64,000 bases of DNA from Leptospiraceae bacterium (GTDB lineage Bacteria > Spirochaetota > Leptospiria > Leptospirales > Leptospiraceae): positions 1,922,001 through 1,986,000 of the forward strand of contig JACKPC010000001.1 in the NCBI GenBank assembly GCA_024233835.1, read 5' to 3'. Made by a program: the position numbers and the translations under genes. Below the pieces are notes generated by a model. The model was not told the DNA's origin, ran no database searches, and saw nothing but the letters and a program-made list of their open reading frames with translations. Below are positions 55,415 to 64,000 of the stretch, piece by piece (the first letter of the stretch is position 1; every line of letters begins with the position of its first letter).

Positions 55415-56629
55415 TTGAAAATCCTCCATACATCAGACTGGCATATTGGTAAAAATTTGGAATCTTACAGTCGCCTTGAAGAGCAGGAAGAGTTTCTAAA
55501 GGAAATCTGTGAACTTTGTGAGAAAGAAAATGTAGATGCAATTCTTTTGGCCGGGGATATTTTTGATACTTTTAATCCTTCCTCTAAGGCTCTTGAATTG
55601 TTCTATAAGTATTCTAAGAAATTGAGTCGGGAAGGAGGCTGCCCCCTTATTGCCATAGCCGGTAATCATGATTCTCCGGAACGAATTGAAGCCCCTGAAC
55701 CTTTAGCAAGAGAATGTGGGATAATTCTTTTAGGATATCCTGATAGTTCCATAGAACCTTTTGTACTGGAAAGTGGTTTAAGCCTTAAACGATCATCAGC
55801 CGGTTTTTTAGAATTAAAATTACCTGAGTATAAGTATCCTTTACGTATTTTTTCTACCCCTTATGCGAACGAGGAAAGGTTACGTAAATTCCTCGGAGTA
55901 TCAAATAAGGAAGATGAACTGAGGAAGTTCATGGAACAGAAGTGGAAAGAAAATGTAGATGCACATGCAGATGAAGAAGGGGTAAACATTCTCATGGCTC
56001 ACCTTTTTCTTGTAAAGAAAGGAAAAGTTTTAGAAGAAACAGAAAGTGAAAAGCCTATTATCAGCGTGGGAGGGGCTCATAATCTGTATACAAAAAATCT
56101 ACCTTCATCGAAGATTCAATATGTGGCTTTAGGTCATTTACATAAATATCAAAATGTCATAACAAAACCTTATCCGGTAGTATATTCCGGAAGTCCTCTG
56201 GCCTATAGTTTGAGTGAAGCCGGGCAGAAAAAATATGTTGTGATAGTAGAGCTTGAACCGGCAAAAAAAGCAAAACTTCAAAAAAGGGCGATTCATTCCG
56301 GTCATGAGATTCGAAGAGAAACATTTCAATCTGTGGATGAAGCTGTTTTATTCTTACAAAGACATCCGGAGGTTTATGTAGAATTAAAAATTATCTCTGA
56401 AACCTATTTAAGCGGAGAAAGTTTGCAGAGATTATATGGTTCTCACCAAAAAATTGTAGCGATTATTCCGGAATTGTTGCAGGAAGAAAAAGAAGTTATA
56501 GAAGAGGTGAATATTCAAAAAGATATAAAGGAACTATTTAAAGATTATTATAAGTTTAAAAAGGGAAATTCACCTTCAGATGAATTGCTGGTTTTGTTTA
56601 ATGAAATTTTAGCAGGTAAAGAAGAATGA
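55415..56629 (+). CDS. sbcD: Nuclease SbcCD subunit D
   Basis: SbcD is the Mre11-like nuclease of the SbcCD complex, which processes hairpins and double-strand ends. The phosphodiesterase motifs are visible: MKILHTSDWHIGKNL, ILLAGDIFDTFNPS, IAGNHDSPERI, MAHLF and YVALGHLHKYQ. The 404-residue length is normal. It starts at TTG (55415) with a weak site upstream and overlaps sbcC as ATGA. Confidence 0.95.
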   Translation: MKILHTSDWHIGKNLESYSRLEEQEEFLKEICELCEKENVDAILLAGDIFDTFNPSSKALELFYKYSKKLSREGGCPLIAIAGNHDSPERIEAPEPLARECGIILLGYPDSSIEPFVLESGLSLKRSSAGFLELKLPEYKYPLRIFSTPYANEERLRKFLGVSNKEDELRKFMEQKWKENVDAHADEEGVNILMAHLFLVKKGKVLEETESEKPIISVGGAHNLYTKNLPSSKIQYVALGHLHKYQNVITKPYPVVYSGSPLAYSLSEAGQKKYVVIVELEPAKKAKLQKRAIHSGHEIRRETFQSVDEAVLFLQRHPEVYVELKIISETYLSGESLQRLYGSHQKIVAIIPELLQEEKEVIEEVNIQKDIKELFKDYYKFKKGNSPSDELLVLFNEILAGKEE

Positions 56630-59600
56630 TTCCTGTATTTTTAAGGTTTAAGGGACTATATTCTTATGAAAAAGAGGCAAAAGTTTCTTTTTCGAAGTTA
56701 AGCGAAAATTCACTTTTTGGAATATTCGGAGATGTAGGAAGTGGAAAATCCAGTATTTTAGAAGCAATGACCCTGGCACTTTTTGGAGAAATCGAACGTT
56801 TAAATAAGGCAGATAATCGCAATTTTAATCTGATGAATTTAAACTCGAAAGAACTCGAAATTGATTTCCAATTTATAGCCGGAGATGAGGGTAAACTTTA
56901 CAGAGCTTATGTTTACACAAAACGTTCTAAAAAAGATCCCGCTCGAGTAAACTCTTTAAAAACATCTTATTATATTAGTGAAAAGGTAAATCCTTCCGAG
57001 AAAGATTGGCGACCCTTAGAAGGTTCCATTAAAGATGTTTTAAAGATTTCATATCAAAATTTTAGAAGAACGGTTATTATTCCTCAGGGAAAATTTCAAG
57101 AATTTTTACAACTCGGTAGCGCTGACAGAACCGAAATGCTACGAGATCTATTTGGATTACAGCGATTTGACCTTTTGGATAATTTATCTCTTATCCTGGG
57201 AAAAAATAAAGAGGAAAAAGTTCGAATTGAAGGGCAACTAGATTCCCTGCAAGAGAACAGTTCTAAGGATCCGAAGCTTTTAGAAAAAGAAATAATAGAA
57301 ACAGAAGAAAGTATACAGCATTCGGAAGGAGTATATAAGAAAAAAGAGATAGAATATCAGAACTTGAAAATTCTTAAAGAACAGAAAGAGAAGTTAGAAC
57401 TTTTACAGGAGGACTTGCAGAAGCTTCTTTTTCAGGCCGAGGAAATGGAAGAACGCGAGAATGCTTTAAAGCAATATGTGGAATGTGAAAAGAAATTTAA
57501 GCCTTATCTGGATAATTTATTTGAAAAAGAGAATTCCCAGAAGAAGCTTTCTTCGGAAATCGGAAATCTACAAAAAGAAATAGAGCTTGAACAAAGTAAA
57601 CATACTGAGGTAGAAGAAAAATATCAGAAATTACGAGACAAATATAGTCATAAGCAAGAATATTTTCTGAAAATCCAGGAAATCGATATCTATATTAGTA
57701 TTCGAGAGAAACAAAAGGAAATCCAGAAGAGAGAAAGTATACTTTCTAATTTAGATTTATCTTATAAAACAATAGAAGAAAAACTTATTAAAGAAGAGGA
57801 ACGTAAAAAAAATCTTATAGAGCTGATAAACAAGAAAAAAGAAAGCCTTACTGATTTAGACGTTTTATATACAGCAAAAGATTGGTTTTTACAGAATGTG
57901 CAGTTAGAAATGAGTTCCCAGAATGAAGAGGGAGCTTTGAAGAACTTTAAATCTAAGAAAGACAGGTTGGAGCAAAAGTTTCAAGAGGTTTTATATTCTA
58001 TAGGTAAACCTGATATATTAGAAAAAGCAATAGCTTTGAATACTCTACAGGAATATATAACGAAAGAAGAGAATTTATTAAAAAATAAATTACAAGCTTG
58101 TGAAACTGAAATAGCAGAATTGGAACTTCAAAAAGAGTTAAAAAACCTGGTTCATACACTCGAAGATGGAAAAGCCTGCCCGGTTTGTGGTTCTTTAGAT
58201 CATCCTTCCCCTATTAACCTTGAAAAAAAGGAGATAGAAGAAAAACTTGAAATATTAAAAGAAGAGCAATTCAGTATAAAAGAAAAACAAGATTTACTTA
58301 AGAGTGCAGAAACTAAGGCTTTATCGTTTTGGGAAGAAAAGAGAGAATTGGAGAAGGAAATAAAAGCAAAGGAAGGGGAGTATAAGCTAAGTTCTAAAAA
58401 ATTAGAAGAACATAAAAAACTTTTTCAATGGGAAATATTTAAGGATTTCGGTAAGGATCAGTTTGATAGAAGCATTCAGAAAGAGAGAAATCTTAGAAAT
58501 GAAATTGAAGCAGAAGAAAAGCAGTTAGAAACTTTGATAGAAAGCCTGGAAGAAGATCGAAAAGAAATTAGAGATAAAAAAGAAGAGGTTATACTTCTGA
58601 AAGCAGAATTGCGTAGCATTTATTCTAACATAAATGAGTTGGAGAAGACATTTCAATATTTGAAGCTGGATAGAGTGGCTGAAAAAACTATTGAAGATTT
58701 AGTTTATAAAAAAAGACAATTAGAAGATGAAAAAGATAATTTGGAGAAAGATTACCAGGCTACGACTGAAGCTTTGCATTCTATTAACTCTTCCTTGCTG
58801 CGTAAAGAAGGTATCTTTCAACAAAAAGAGTCTCAAAGGCTGGAACAGGCGGAGTTAATCAACGAGTCATATAAAACTTTGCAGATAGAGTTAGAAAAAT
58901 CAAGTTATATAATTACGAGGGTAAAAGAGATACTGTCTTCGATAATCTCTATTGAGTCAGAAGAAGAAAAGCTAAAGAAGTATAAAGAAAGTAAATCTAA
59001 ATTAGAACATAGAATACAGGAAATCACGAATGAATATGATTTCTCTTCTTATTCCGGAGAACTATATTTGCTAAAAGAGACAAAACTTATAGAACTAAAA
59101 GAAAGTTTGAATCAACTGCGGACTGAACTGGGTAGAATGAAACAGGAAGAACGTAATCTAAAAGAAAACCTATCTAAAATAGAAGAGTTAACTTTATTGA
59201 AGAAGAAGTTGGAAGTAAGAGAAATCGATCTTTTAGAATTAAGAAGCCTATTTATTGGAAAAGGTTTTGTGAATTATGTTTCCGGTCTGTATTTGCGAAA
59301 TATATGTGAAATTGCAAATACACGCTTTTACCGTCTAAGCGGACAATGTTTAAAATTAGAACTGAATGAAAATAATGAATTTTTAGTTCGTGATTTTTTA
59401 AATGGAGGAAAACTCAGGAGTGTAAAAACTCTTTCCGGCGGACAGTTTTTCCAGGCATCTCTGTGTCTGGCACTGGCACTCTCTGAGCATTTAAGAAGTT
59501 TATATGGAGACAGTGGTAGATTCTTTTTTATTGACGAAGGATTTGGTTCTCTGGATAAGCAATCTTTATCTGTAGTATTTGAAACGCTACGTTCTCTTTG

Positions 59601-59724
59601 GAAAGAAGGCAAAATTGTAGGGATTATCTCACATGTGGAAGAAATGCAAAATGATATTCATACCTTTATTCGAGTTGTAAAAAAAGAAAAGGAAGGATCT
59701 GTAATTTATAATAGCTGGGAATGA
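56626..59724 (+). CDS. sbcC: Nuclease SbcCD subunit C (SMC-like ATPase)
   Basis: SbcC is the Rad50-like partner of SbcD. Walker A is GDVGSGKSSI near residue 36, and the C-terminal lobe has the signature TLSGGQFFQASLCLALALSE with Walker B FFIDEGFGSLD. Two long coiled-coil arms flank a zinc hook CPVC at C518-C521. The 1032 residues match the family. It overlaps sbcD upstream and uvrC downstream by four bases each, so the three genes are translationally coupled. Confidence 0.95.
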   Translation: MIPVFLRFKGLYSYEKEAKVSFSKLSENSLFGIFGDVGSGKSSILEAMTLALFGEIERLNKADNRNFNLMNLNSKELEIDFQFIAGDEGKLYRAYVYTKRSKKDPARVNSLKTSYYISEKVNPSEKDWRPLEGSIKDVLKISYQNFRRTVIIPQGKFQEFLQLGSADRTEMLRDLFGLQRFDLLDNLSLILGKNKEEKVRIEGQLDSLQENSSKDPKLLEKEIIETEESIQHSEGVYKKKEIEYQNLKILKEQKEKLELLQEDLQKLLFQAEEMEERENALKQYVECEKKFKPYLDNLFEKENSQKKLSSEIGNLQKEIELEQSKHTEVEEKYQKLRDKYSHKQEYFLKIQEIDIYISIREKQKEIQKRESILSNLDLSYKTIEEKLIKEEERKKNLIELINKKKESLTDLDVLYTAKDWFLQNVQLEMSSQNEEGALKNFKSKKDRLEQKFQEVLYSIGKPDILEKAIALNTLQEYITKEENLLKNKLQACETEIAELELQKELKNLVHTLEDGKACPVCGSLDHPSPINLEKKEIEEKLEILKEEQFSIKEKQDLLKSAETKALSFWEEKRELEKEIKAKEGEYKLSSKKLEEHKKLFQWEIFKDFGKDQFDRSIQKERNLRNEIEAEEKQLETLIESLEEDRKEIRDKKEEVILLKAELRSIYSNINELEKTFQYLKLDRVAEKTIEDLVYKKRQLEDEKDNLEKDYQATTEALHSINSSLLRKEGIFQQKESQRLEQAELINESYKTLQIELEKSSYIITRVKEILSSIISIESEEEKLKKYKESKSKLEHRIQEITNEYDFSSYSGELYLLKETKLIELKESLNQLRTELGRMKQEERNLKENLSKIEELTLLKKKLEVREIDLLELRSLFIGKGFVNYVSGLYLRNICEIANTRFYRLSGQCLKLELNENNEFLVRDFLNGGKLRSVKTLSGGQFFQASLCLALALSEHLRSLYGDSGRFFFIDEGFGSLDKQSLSVVFETLRSLWKEGKIVGIISHVEEMQNDIHTFIRVVKKEKEGSVIYNSWE

Positions 59725-61571
59725 TAAATTTAGAAGCCGAACATATAAGACTTATTCGAGAAAAGTTAAAAAACTTATCTCATAGTCCGGGTTGTTATCT
59801 CTGGAAAAATAAGGAGAATGAAGTTATCTATGTTGGAAAAGCTCTAAAACTTTCTGAACGGGTTCGTTCCTATTTGAACCCCAGGCAAAGTGATGCAAAA
59901 ACCAAGGCCCTGCAGGAGGAAATATACGATCTGGATTGGGTTATTACCAATAACGAGGAAGAGGCCCTCATCTTAGAAGCAACCCTTATTAAAAAATATA
60001 GTCCCAGGTTTAATGTCAGACTAAAAGATGATAAGCGTTATCCCTATATTTGTATATCTATAGATGAAATGTTTCCGCGAGTTTATACAGTCAGGAAAGT
60101 TAAGCATGACGGAAAAAGATACTTTGGTCCTTTTAGTGATGGAAAAGCCAGTCGGGATGTTTTGAAGTTGATTCAAAAAACCTTCCCTCTTAGAAAAACA
60201 AACATTAAACTGCCTCAGGAAAAAGTCTTACGTCCTTGCTTGAACTTTCATATAAAACGTTGTCTCGGTCCCTGTCAAAAAAATATTAGTCAAGAAGAAT
60301 ATTCTAAGGTAGTTGAACAGGTTGTCCATTTTTTAGAAGGAAAAAAAGATGTATTAGAAAAAGAGTTGGAAGTTCAAATGATGCTTTACTCAGAGAAAAT
60401 GGAGTTTGAAAAGGCAGCTCTAATTCGGGATAGTTTAGATAATATCCGAAGAATTCGTCAAAAACAAACTGTGATAAATCCGGGTGGAGGAAATGAAGAT
60501 ATTGTTGCCTATGCCAGAAAAGATGATGAAGGGCAGATTGTTATATTTGAAATACGAAGTGGCATTTTTGAGGATAAGAAAACCTTTGCTTTAAACGGTT
60601 TGAACCATGCCAGTGCAAGAGAGATTTTGGTTTCCTTTTTGGAGCAGTACTATTTACAGGCTCAGACTTATCCGGAAAGAATCATTCTTCCGATACTTAT
60701 CAAGAATGATGTAGAACCTTTATTAAATTATTTAGGGAAGTTATTGGGGAAAAAGCCAAGGCTTTTATTTCCGACTGCCGGTGATAAAAAAAGCCTCTTA
60801 AAACTGGCTGAGAAAAATGCTGAGATGAATCTTACAGAAAGAATCCTGGCCACGAAATTAAAAGACCAATCGAAAGCTTTGAAAGAATTACAGGAAAACC
60901 TTAAACTCTTCAAAGTTCCTTCCATTATCGAATGCTATGATATCAGTCATTTTCAGGGAGCGGAACCGGTAGGAAGCGGAGTTATGTTTGTAGATGGAAA
61001 ACCCTACAAACCCGGTTACAGGCATTATAAAATCAAAGCTTATACGGAAATTAACGATCCTGGCATGATACATGAAGTGATTGCGAGGCGCTTACAAAAA
61101 CTTTTAAATGAAGAAGAAAGTCTTCCTGATTTAATTGTAATTGATGGAGGTTTAACACAGCTAAATCGGGCCTGTGAAGCTGCGATTGCTCTCGGTCTGG
61201 ATAATTTGCCGATGATCGGTCTTGCGAAAAAGCGAGAAGAAATATATATTCCCGGTATAAAAGAACCGTATTCTTTTGATATAAACTCAGCATCGATGCG
61301 GTTGTTACGTCAGTTAAGAGATGAAGCACACCGTTTCGGAGTTACTTATCATAGAAAACGAAGGGATAAATCTACTATGAGTTCTATGATTGAGACTTTG
61401 CCTGATATAGGAGAAAAAAGGAGAAAAGCCTTATTAAAGTTTTTTGCCGGGAAAGAGGGATTGGAGAATGCAAGTCTTGAGGATTTAAAAAAAGTTCCGG
61501 GAATAGGGGATAAACTCGCTGAGAAAATTTACGAGTTTATCCTGAATAAAAAAGGAGAACCTAATCTTTGA
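59721..61571 (+). CDS. uvrC: Excinuclease ABC subunit C
   Basis: UvrC makes the dual incisions in nucleotide excision repair. The N-terminal GIY-YIG domain is seen in SPGCYLWKNKENEVIYVGKA, then a UVR helix pair (EKMEFEKAALIRDSLDNI), the RNase H-like 3'-incision domain (ECYDISHFQGAEPVGSGVMF and LIVIDGGLTQLN) and tandem helix-hairpin-helix motifs at the C-terminus (PDIGEKRRKALL and VPGIGDKLAEKI). The 616-residue length is normal. Its 3' end overlaps the convergent gene by 11 bases. Confidence 0.97.
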   Translation: MINLEAEHIRLIREKLKNLSHSPGCYLWKNKENEVIYVGKALKLSERVRSYLNPRQSDAKTKALQEEIYDLDWVITNNEEEALILEATLIKKYSPRFNVRLKDDKRYPYICISIDEMFPRVYTVRKVKHDGKRYFGPFSDGKASRDVLKLIQKTFPLRKTNIKLPQEKVLRPCLNFHIKRCLGPCQKNISQEEYSKVVEQVVHFLEGKKDVLEKELEVQMMLYSEKMEFEKAALIRDSLDNIRRIRQKQTVINPGGGNEDIVAYARKDDEGQIVIFEIRSGIFEDKKTFALNGLNHASAREILVSFLEQYYLQAQTYPERIILPILIKNDVEPLLNYLGKLLGKKPRLLFPTAGDKKSLLKLAEKNAEMNLTERILATKLKDQSKALKELQENLKLFKVPSIIECYDISHFQGAEPVGSGVMFVDGKPYKPGYRHYKIKAYTEINDPGMIHEVIARRLQKLLNEEESLPDLIVIDGGLTQLNRACEAAIALGLDNLPMIGLAKKREEIYIPGIKEPYSFDINSASMRLLRQLRDEAHRFGVTYHRKRRDKSTMSSMIETLPDIGEKRRKALLKFFAGKEGLENASLEDLKKVPGIGDKLAEKIYEFILNKKGEPNL

Positions 61572-62355
61572 TATGCTTATGGTCTTTTAGATGAGTCAGG
61601 CAGTATTCATGATCGGAACAATCTACACAGTATCGAAATTCCATTAATGGATCGTCTTTTTCCGTTTTTCCGCATACGGTACAGCGGTGTATGCTCGGGC
61701 TAATGTAAGGTCTCGCATTTTTTTGCCTGTGATATATTAGTTGTACATCTTTCCAGATGTCATAGCCATAAAAAATTAAAACATTCGATAAACCTAAAAG
61801 GACACCCAGTAGTGGATAAGCACTATGATAGGCATACATAGTCATAGTCGTATTTAAAAGAAGAAGAGCGAGACTTAAAATTCCTAACCATTTTAGCTTT
61901 ACAGGTATTAGAAAAAAGAGATAGATTTCAATTTGTGGAAAACGGTAAGCTACAGCTAAAAAAACAGAAAGATAAATGTAGTTAGAAGTAATACCCAGAG
62001 GAACAAATAAAGAAGCAAAGGCACCCAGAATACAGCTTAAAAAGCCAATGATAATAAACAAATTGTAATTGCCTGCACCCAGATCTCCTTCGATAATATT
62101 TCCTAAGAAAGCGTAGATATAAAGATAGAAGAAAAGCCCGAGCCAGGGATTGCCCAAAAAACTGGACTCTATTCTAAATGGATAGACGAAGAGGTGCTGC
62201 CATTGACCTGTTTGAAGAATGGATGAGTTAAGAAGGCCGAGATCAGGCCTGTATATATAGCAATAGCCGCTGATAAAGGCTGTTACAATTACAATGTATA
62301 TCGTGAGGTTTTCTATATGGTTTCGATAAAAGAATTGTTTAAGTTTTGAGAACAT
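61561..62355 (-). CDS. Rhomboid-fold membrane protein with C-terminal zinc ribbon, likely non-catalytic
   Basis: This 264-residue protein has about six membrane helices, with the rhomboid-like segments WQHLFVYPFRIESSF and FRFPQIEIYLFFLIPVKLKWL-like. The GxSG serine motif is replaced by GITSN, and no clear catalytic histidine follows. A cytoplasmic C-terminal tail has CTVC, then YCVDCSDHEYCLTH, which looks like a zinc ribbon. It is probably a pseudoprotease of the rhomboid/derlin-like group. The zinc tail could bind clients. It converges on uvrC with an 11-base overlap. Confidence 0.7.
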   Translation of the reverse strand: MFSKLKQFFYRNHIENLTIYIVIVTAFISGYCYIYRPDLGLLNSSILQTGQWQHLFVYPFRIESSFLGNPWLGLFFYLYIYAFLGNIIEGDLGAGNYNLFIIIGFLSCILGAFASLFVPLGITSNYIYLSVFLAVAYRFPQIEIYLFFLIPVKLKWLGILSLALLLLNTTMTMYAYHSAYPLLGVLLGLSNVLIFYGYDIWKDVQLIYHRQKNARPYISPSIHRCTVCGKTEKDDPLMEFRYCVDCSDHEYCLTHLKDHKHIKD

Positions 62356-62537
62356 ACGGGATTATTATTTTTATCGCATAGATATTGTCGATACTTTTAT
62401 TCTTCTACATATCCTTGAGTTTGAAAGAGTTTTTTTAAAACCTGAATATGATACAATTTTTTTGCTGACAGTACTCTTCCTTAAAACCTATTGTTTTTAT
62501 AGGCTCATGCCTTTTAAAAAAGAGTGAGGGGTATAAT

Positions 62538-63509
62538 ATGAAGCTTCTGATAAGCTTATTTTGTATGTTATTTACAAGTTTGCCTTTGTTTGCGGACTGG
62601 TTTTATTGGAAAAAAGAATACCAGGCGGTTGAGGAGAATAAAAAGCAGGTTACCGGCACGTTTAAGGATTATATAGGTGATAAGCAAGGCGAGATTAAAT
62701 CTTTAAAAGAAACACATCGCTTGGAAAAAGAAGATTGGGAAAAAGAAAAAACGGAGTATGAGAGACTTCTAAAAGAGATTCAGGACAAATATACTCTACT
62801 GGAATCAAGCTTTAAAGAAGAAAAAGAAACCTGGAAAACAGAAAGAAATTTATTGTTACAGGACAAATCCAGTAATGAAGCCTATTTGAAAGAAATTGAA
62901 AAAGCAAGGCTTGCCTATACAAACCTGAAAGAAAAGACCCTGGCATTTAAAAAGAAATGTGTAGACAAATATAAAACTTGCAAAGAGAAGATAAAAAGTC
63001 TTGAAGCCGAGCTGGAGGAACTTCGTAAGCTTAGCGGAATGCAAAAGGAAGAGCTGGAAAAGTTAACCAACCAGTTCAAAGAGTTGGAAAAAGAGCTGAA
63101 AAAGGAAATTGAAGCAAAAACCATTCGGCTTAGAAAAACTATGAATCGGCTTTATATTAATCTGGATGATAGAATATCCTTTGCCCCCGGTTCTGTTGTA
63201 TTAAAAAATGATGTAAAACCTATTCTTGATAAAATCATAACGATACTGGCAAAATATCCGAATAACCTGATTTTTATCGAAGGACATACGGATGATATTC
63301 CTATGCGTACTTCGAGAATTCGTGATAACTGGCAGTTATCTACAGAAAGGGCCCTTTCGGTTTTACGTTATATCCTGAAGAATAACAATTTGAATCCATC
63401 CAAGTTTTCAGCGGCAGGCTACGGAGAACATCGACCTATAGTCCCCAATACCAGCCCGGAAAACCGGGCCAGTAATCGCAGGGTCGAGCTTGTGGTTACT
63501 CTTCCCTGA
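62538..63509 (+). CDS. OmpA-domain protein with long coiled coil
   Basis: This 323-residue exported protein has a signal peptide (MKLLISLFCMLFTSLPLFA) followed by a long charged coiled coil (about 25-195). A C-terminal OmpA/MotB peptidoglycan-binding domain has ISFAPGSVVLKNDVKPILDKI, then IEGHTDDIPM, STERALSVLRYIL, YGEHRPI and NRRVELVV. It lacks a membrane anchor after the signal or a beta-barrel, so it is probably a periplasmic tether to peptidoglycan rather than a porin or a MotB. AGGGG lies upstream of the ATG. A candidate promoter lies in the 182-base spacer. Confidence 0.85.
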   Translation: MKLLISLFCMLFTSLPLFADWFYWKKEYQAVEENKKQVTGTFKDYIGDKQGEIKSLKETHRLEKEDWEKEKTEYERLLKEIQDKYTLLESSFKEEKETWKTERNLLLQDKSSNEAYLKEIEKARLAYTNLKEKTLAFKKKCVDKYKTCKEKIKSLEAELEELRKLSGMQKEELEKLTNQFKELEKELKKEIEAKTIRLRKTMNRLYINLDDRISFAPGSVVLKNDVKPILDKIITILAKYPNNLIFIEGHTDDIPMRTSRIRDNWQLSTERALSVLRYILKNNNLNPSKFSAAGYGEHRPIVPNTSPENRASNRRVELVVTLP

Positions 63510-63516
63510 GTAAGTT

Positions 63517-63978
63517 TTATGGATGAGAGTGCTGGTGTTCCATATCAATTTTTTTAACTTCAGCTTGTATGGTTTTCTTTAAACCGTTACTAAACTCAAG
63601 ACCGATTTGAATGACCTGTTTTTCTTGCAGGTCATTTTTTAAGCCCATAAGCATAACATGAAAACTTCCGGGTTTTAAAACTGCCTTTCCGCCGGCCGGG
63701 ATAGGAACAAACTCTACTTTTCTCATTTTCATCATTCCATCTTCCGATATGTGGTTATGGATTTCTACCATATTTGCTACATCGGAGCTGACTCCAATTA
63801 ATTTTAAATCCTGTTTGGAAGGATTTGAAATTTCCATAAACGCACCGGTATTAGCTGAACCCGGAGGCATGAGACGAACATAGGGGTTTTGAATTTCCGG
63901 TTCTACTTTTTCTATTTCCTTATTTTCTTTGCAGTTTATAAGACTCAGAAAAAGTAAAAGAATTATTATTTTTTTCAT
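63517..63978 (-). CDS. PCu(A)C copper chaperone lipoprotein
   Basis: This 153-residue lipoprotein (signal ending in LINC) carries a PCu(A)C domain: NPYVRLMPPGSANTGAFMEI, then VEIHNHISEDGMMKMRKV and FHVMLMGLK. These give the conserved histidine and methionine ligands that hold Cu(I). Such proteins pass copper to cytochrome oxidase assembly in the periplasm. A Sco or other oxidase gene is not seen within the window and could lie beyond its end. It converges with the OmpA-domain gene with seven bases between the stops. Confidence 0.9.
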   Translation of the reverse strand: MKKIIILLLFLSLINCKENKEIEKVEPEIQNPYVRLMPPGSANTGAFMEISNPSKQDLKLIGVSSDVANMVEIHNHISEDGMMKMRKVEFVPIPAGGKAVLKPGSFHVMLMGLKNDLQEKQVIQIGLEFSNGLKKTIQAEVKKIDMEHQHSHP

Positions 63979-64000
63979 TAGATTTTCCTTAAATTTATAA

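Noticed and set aside
1..64000. Search for tRNA, rRNA, CRISPR repeats, insertion sequences and prophage genes
   Set aside because: I saw no cloverleaf with conserved arms, no regularly spaced repeats, and no transposase, integrase or phage structural gene in any frame.

Overview
The window reads as chromosomal DNA of a spirochaete, most likely of the order Leptospirales (Leptospira or a relative). The reasons are the flgK-flgL-fliW-csrA cluster, many short-signal lipoproteins with spirochaete-type lipoboxes, a Kdo transferase that implies LPS, multi-PAS hybrid kinases, a 7TMR-DISM adenylate cyclase and an AT-rich base composition. This placement is inferred from gene content. There is no rRNA gene or other taxonomic marker in the window. 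I see no tRNA, CRISPR array, insertion sequence, prophage or integrase, and no gene-free stretch longer than about 200 bases.

Layout. 1-4121 (+): end of flgK, then flgL, fliW, csrA, a lipoprotein M23 peptidase and an SPFH protein, tightly packed. 4294-5844 (+): a lipoprotein metallopeptidase, ending in a hairpin shared with the converging genes. 5859-9961: an acyl-CoA dehydrogenase and a phytoene-desaturase/retinol-saturase-like oxidoreductase (-), divergent from a TetR regulator with a palindromic operator between them. 9965-15690: an SH3 lipoprotein, a large DUF6311-like membrane protein, a CBS protein and a DISM adenylate cyclase. 15817-23408 (+): a six-PAS hybrid kinase, a REC-kinase, a HIT protein, a rhomboid protease and a membrane-anchored propeller-like protein. 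23417-25739 (-): a second HExxH lipoprotein and waaA.

25927-30508 (+) is a compact chemosensory operon: receptor, STAS-like protein, CheA with two CheW-type domains, and CheW. It has no cheY, cheR or cheB nearby. 30511-43110 (-) carries a TIGR01777 epimerase, a CAP-domain lipoprotein, a small membrane protein, a quinone oxidoreductase, ackA-pta, a nitronate monooxygenase-like protein, a large helical repeat-like protein and a PAS-GAF hybrid kinase.

43303-48343 (+) runs htrA, ruvB, a TonB-like protein, then an ATPase and an HNH nuclease that match the Septu (PtuA-PtuB) anti-phage system. The nuclease gene overlaps the convergent malQ. 50178-52976 holds three poorly known genes. 53151-61571 (+) is a nucleotide and DNA-repair operon (dgt, a small gene, an aminotransferase IV gene, sbcD, sbcC, uvrC), mostly joined by 4-base overlaps. 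The window closes with a rhomboid-like protein with a zinc ribbon, an OmpA-domain coiled-coil protein and a PCu(A)C copper-chaperone lipoprotein.

The strongest accessory system is the Septu pair at 46425-48343. Other items worth attention are the minimal chemosensory operon, the catalytically degenerate rhomboid with a C-terminal zinc ribbon, and the clear operator-like palindrome at 9231-9253.
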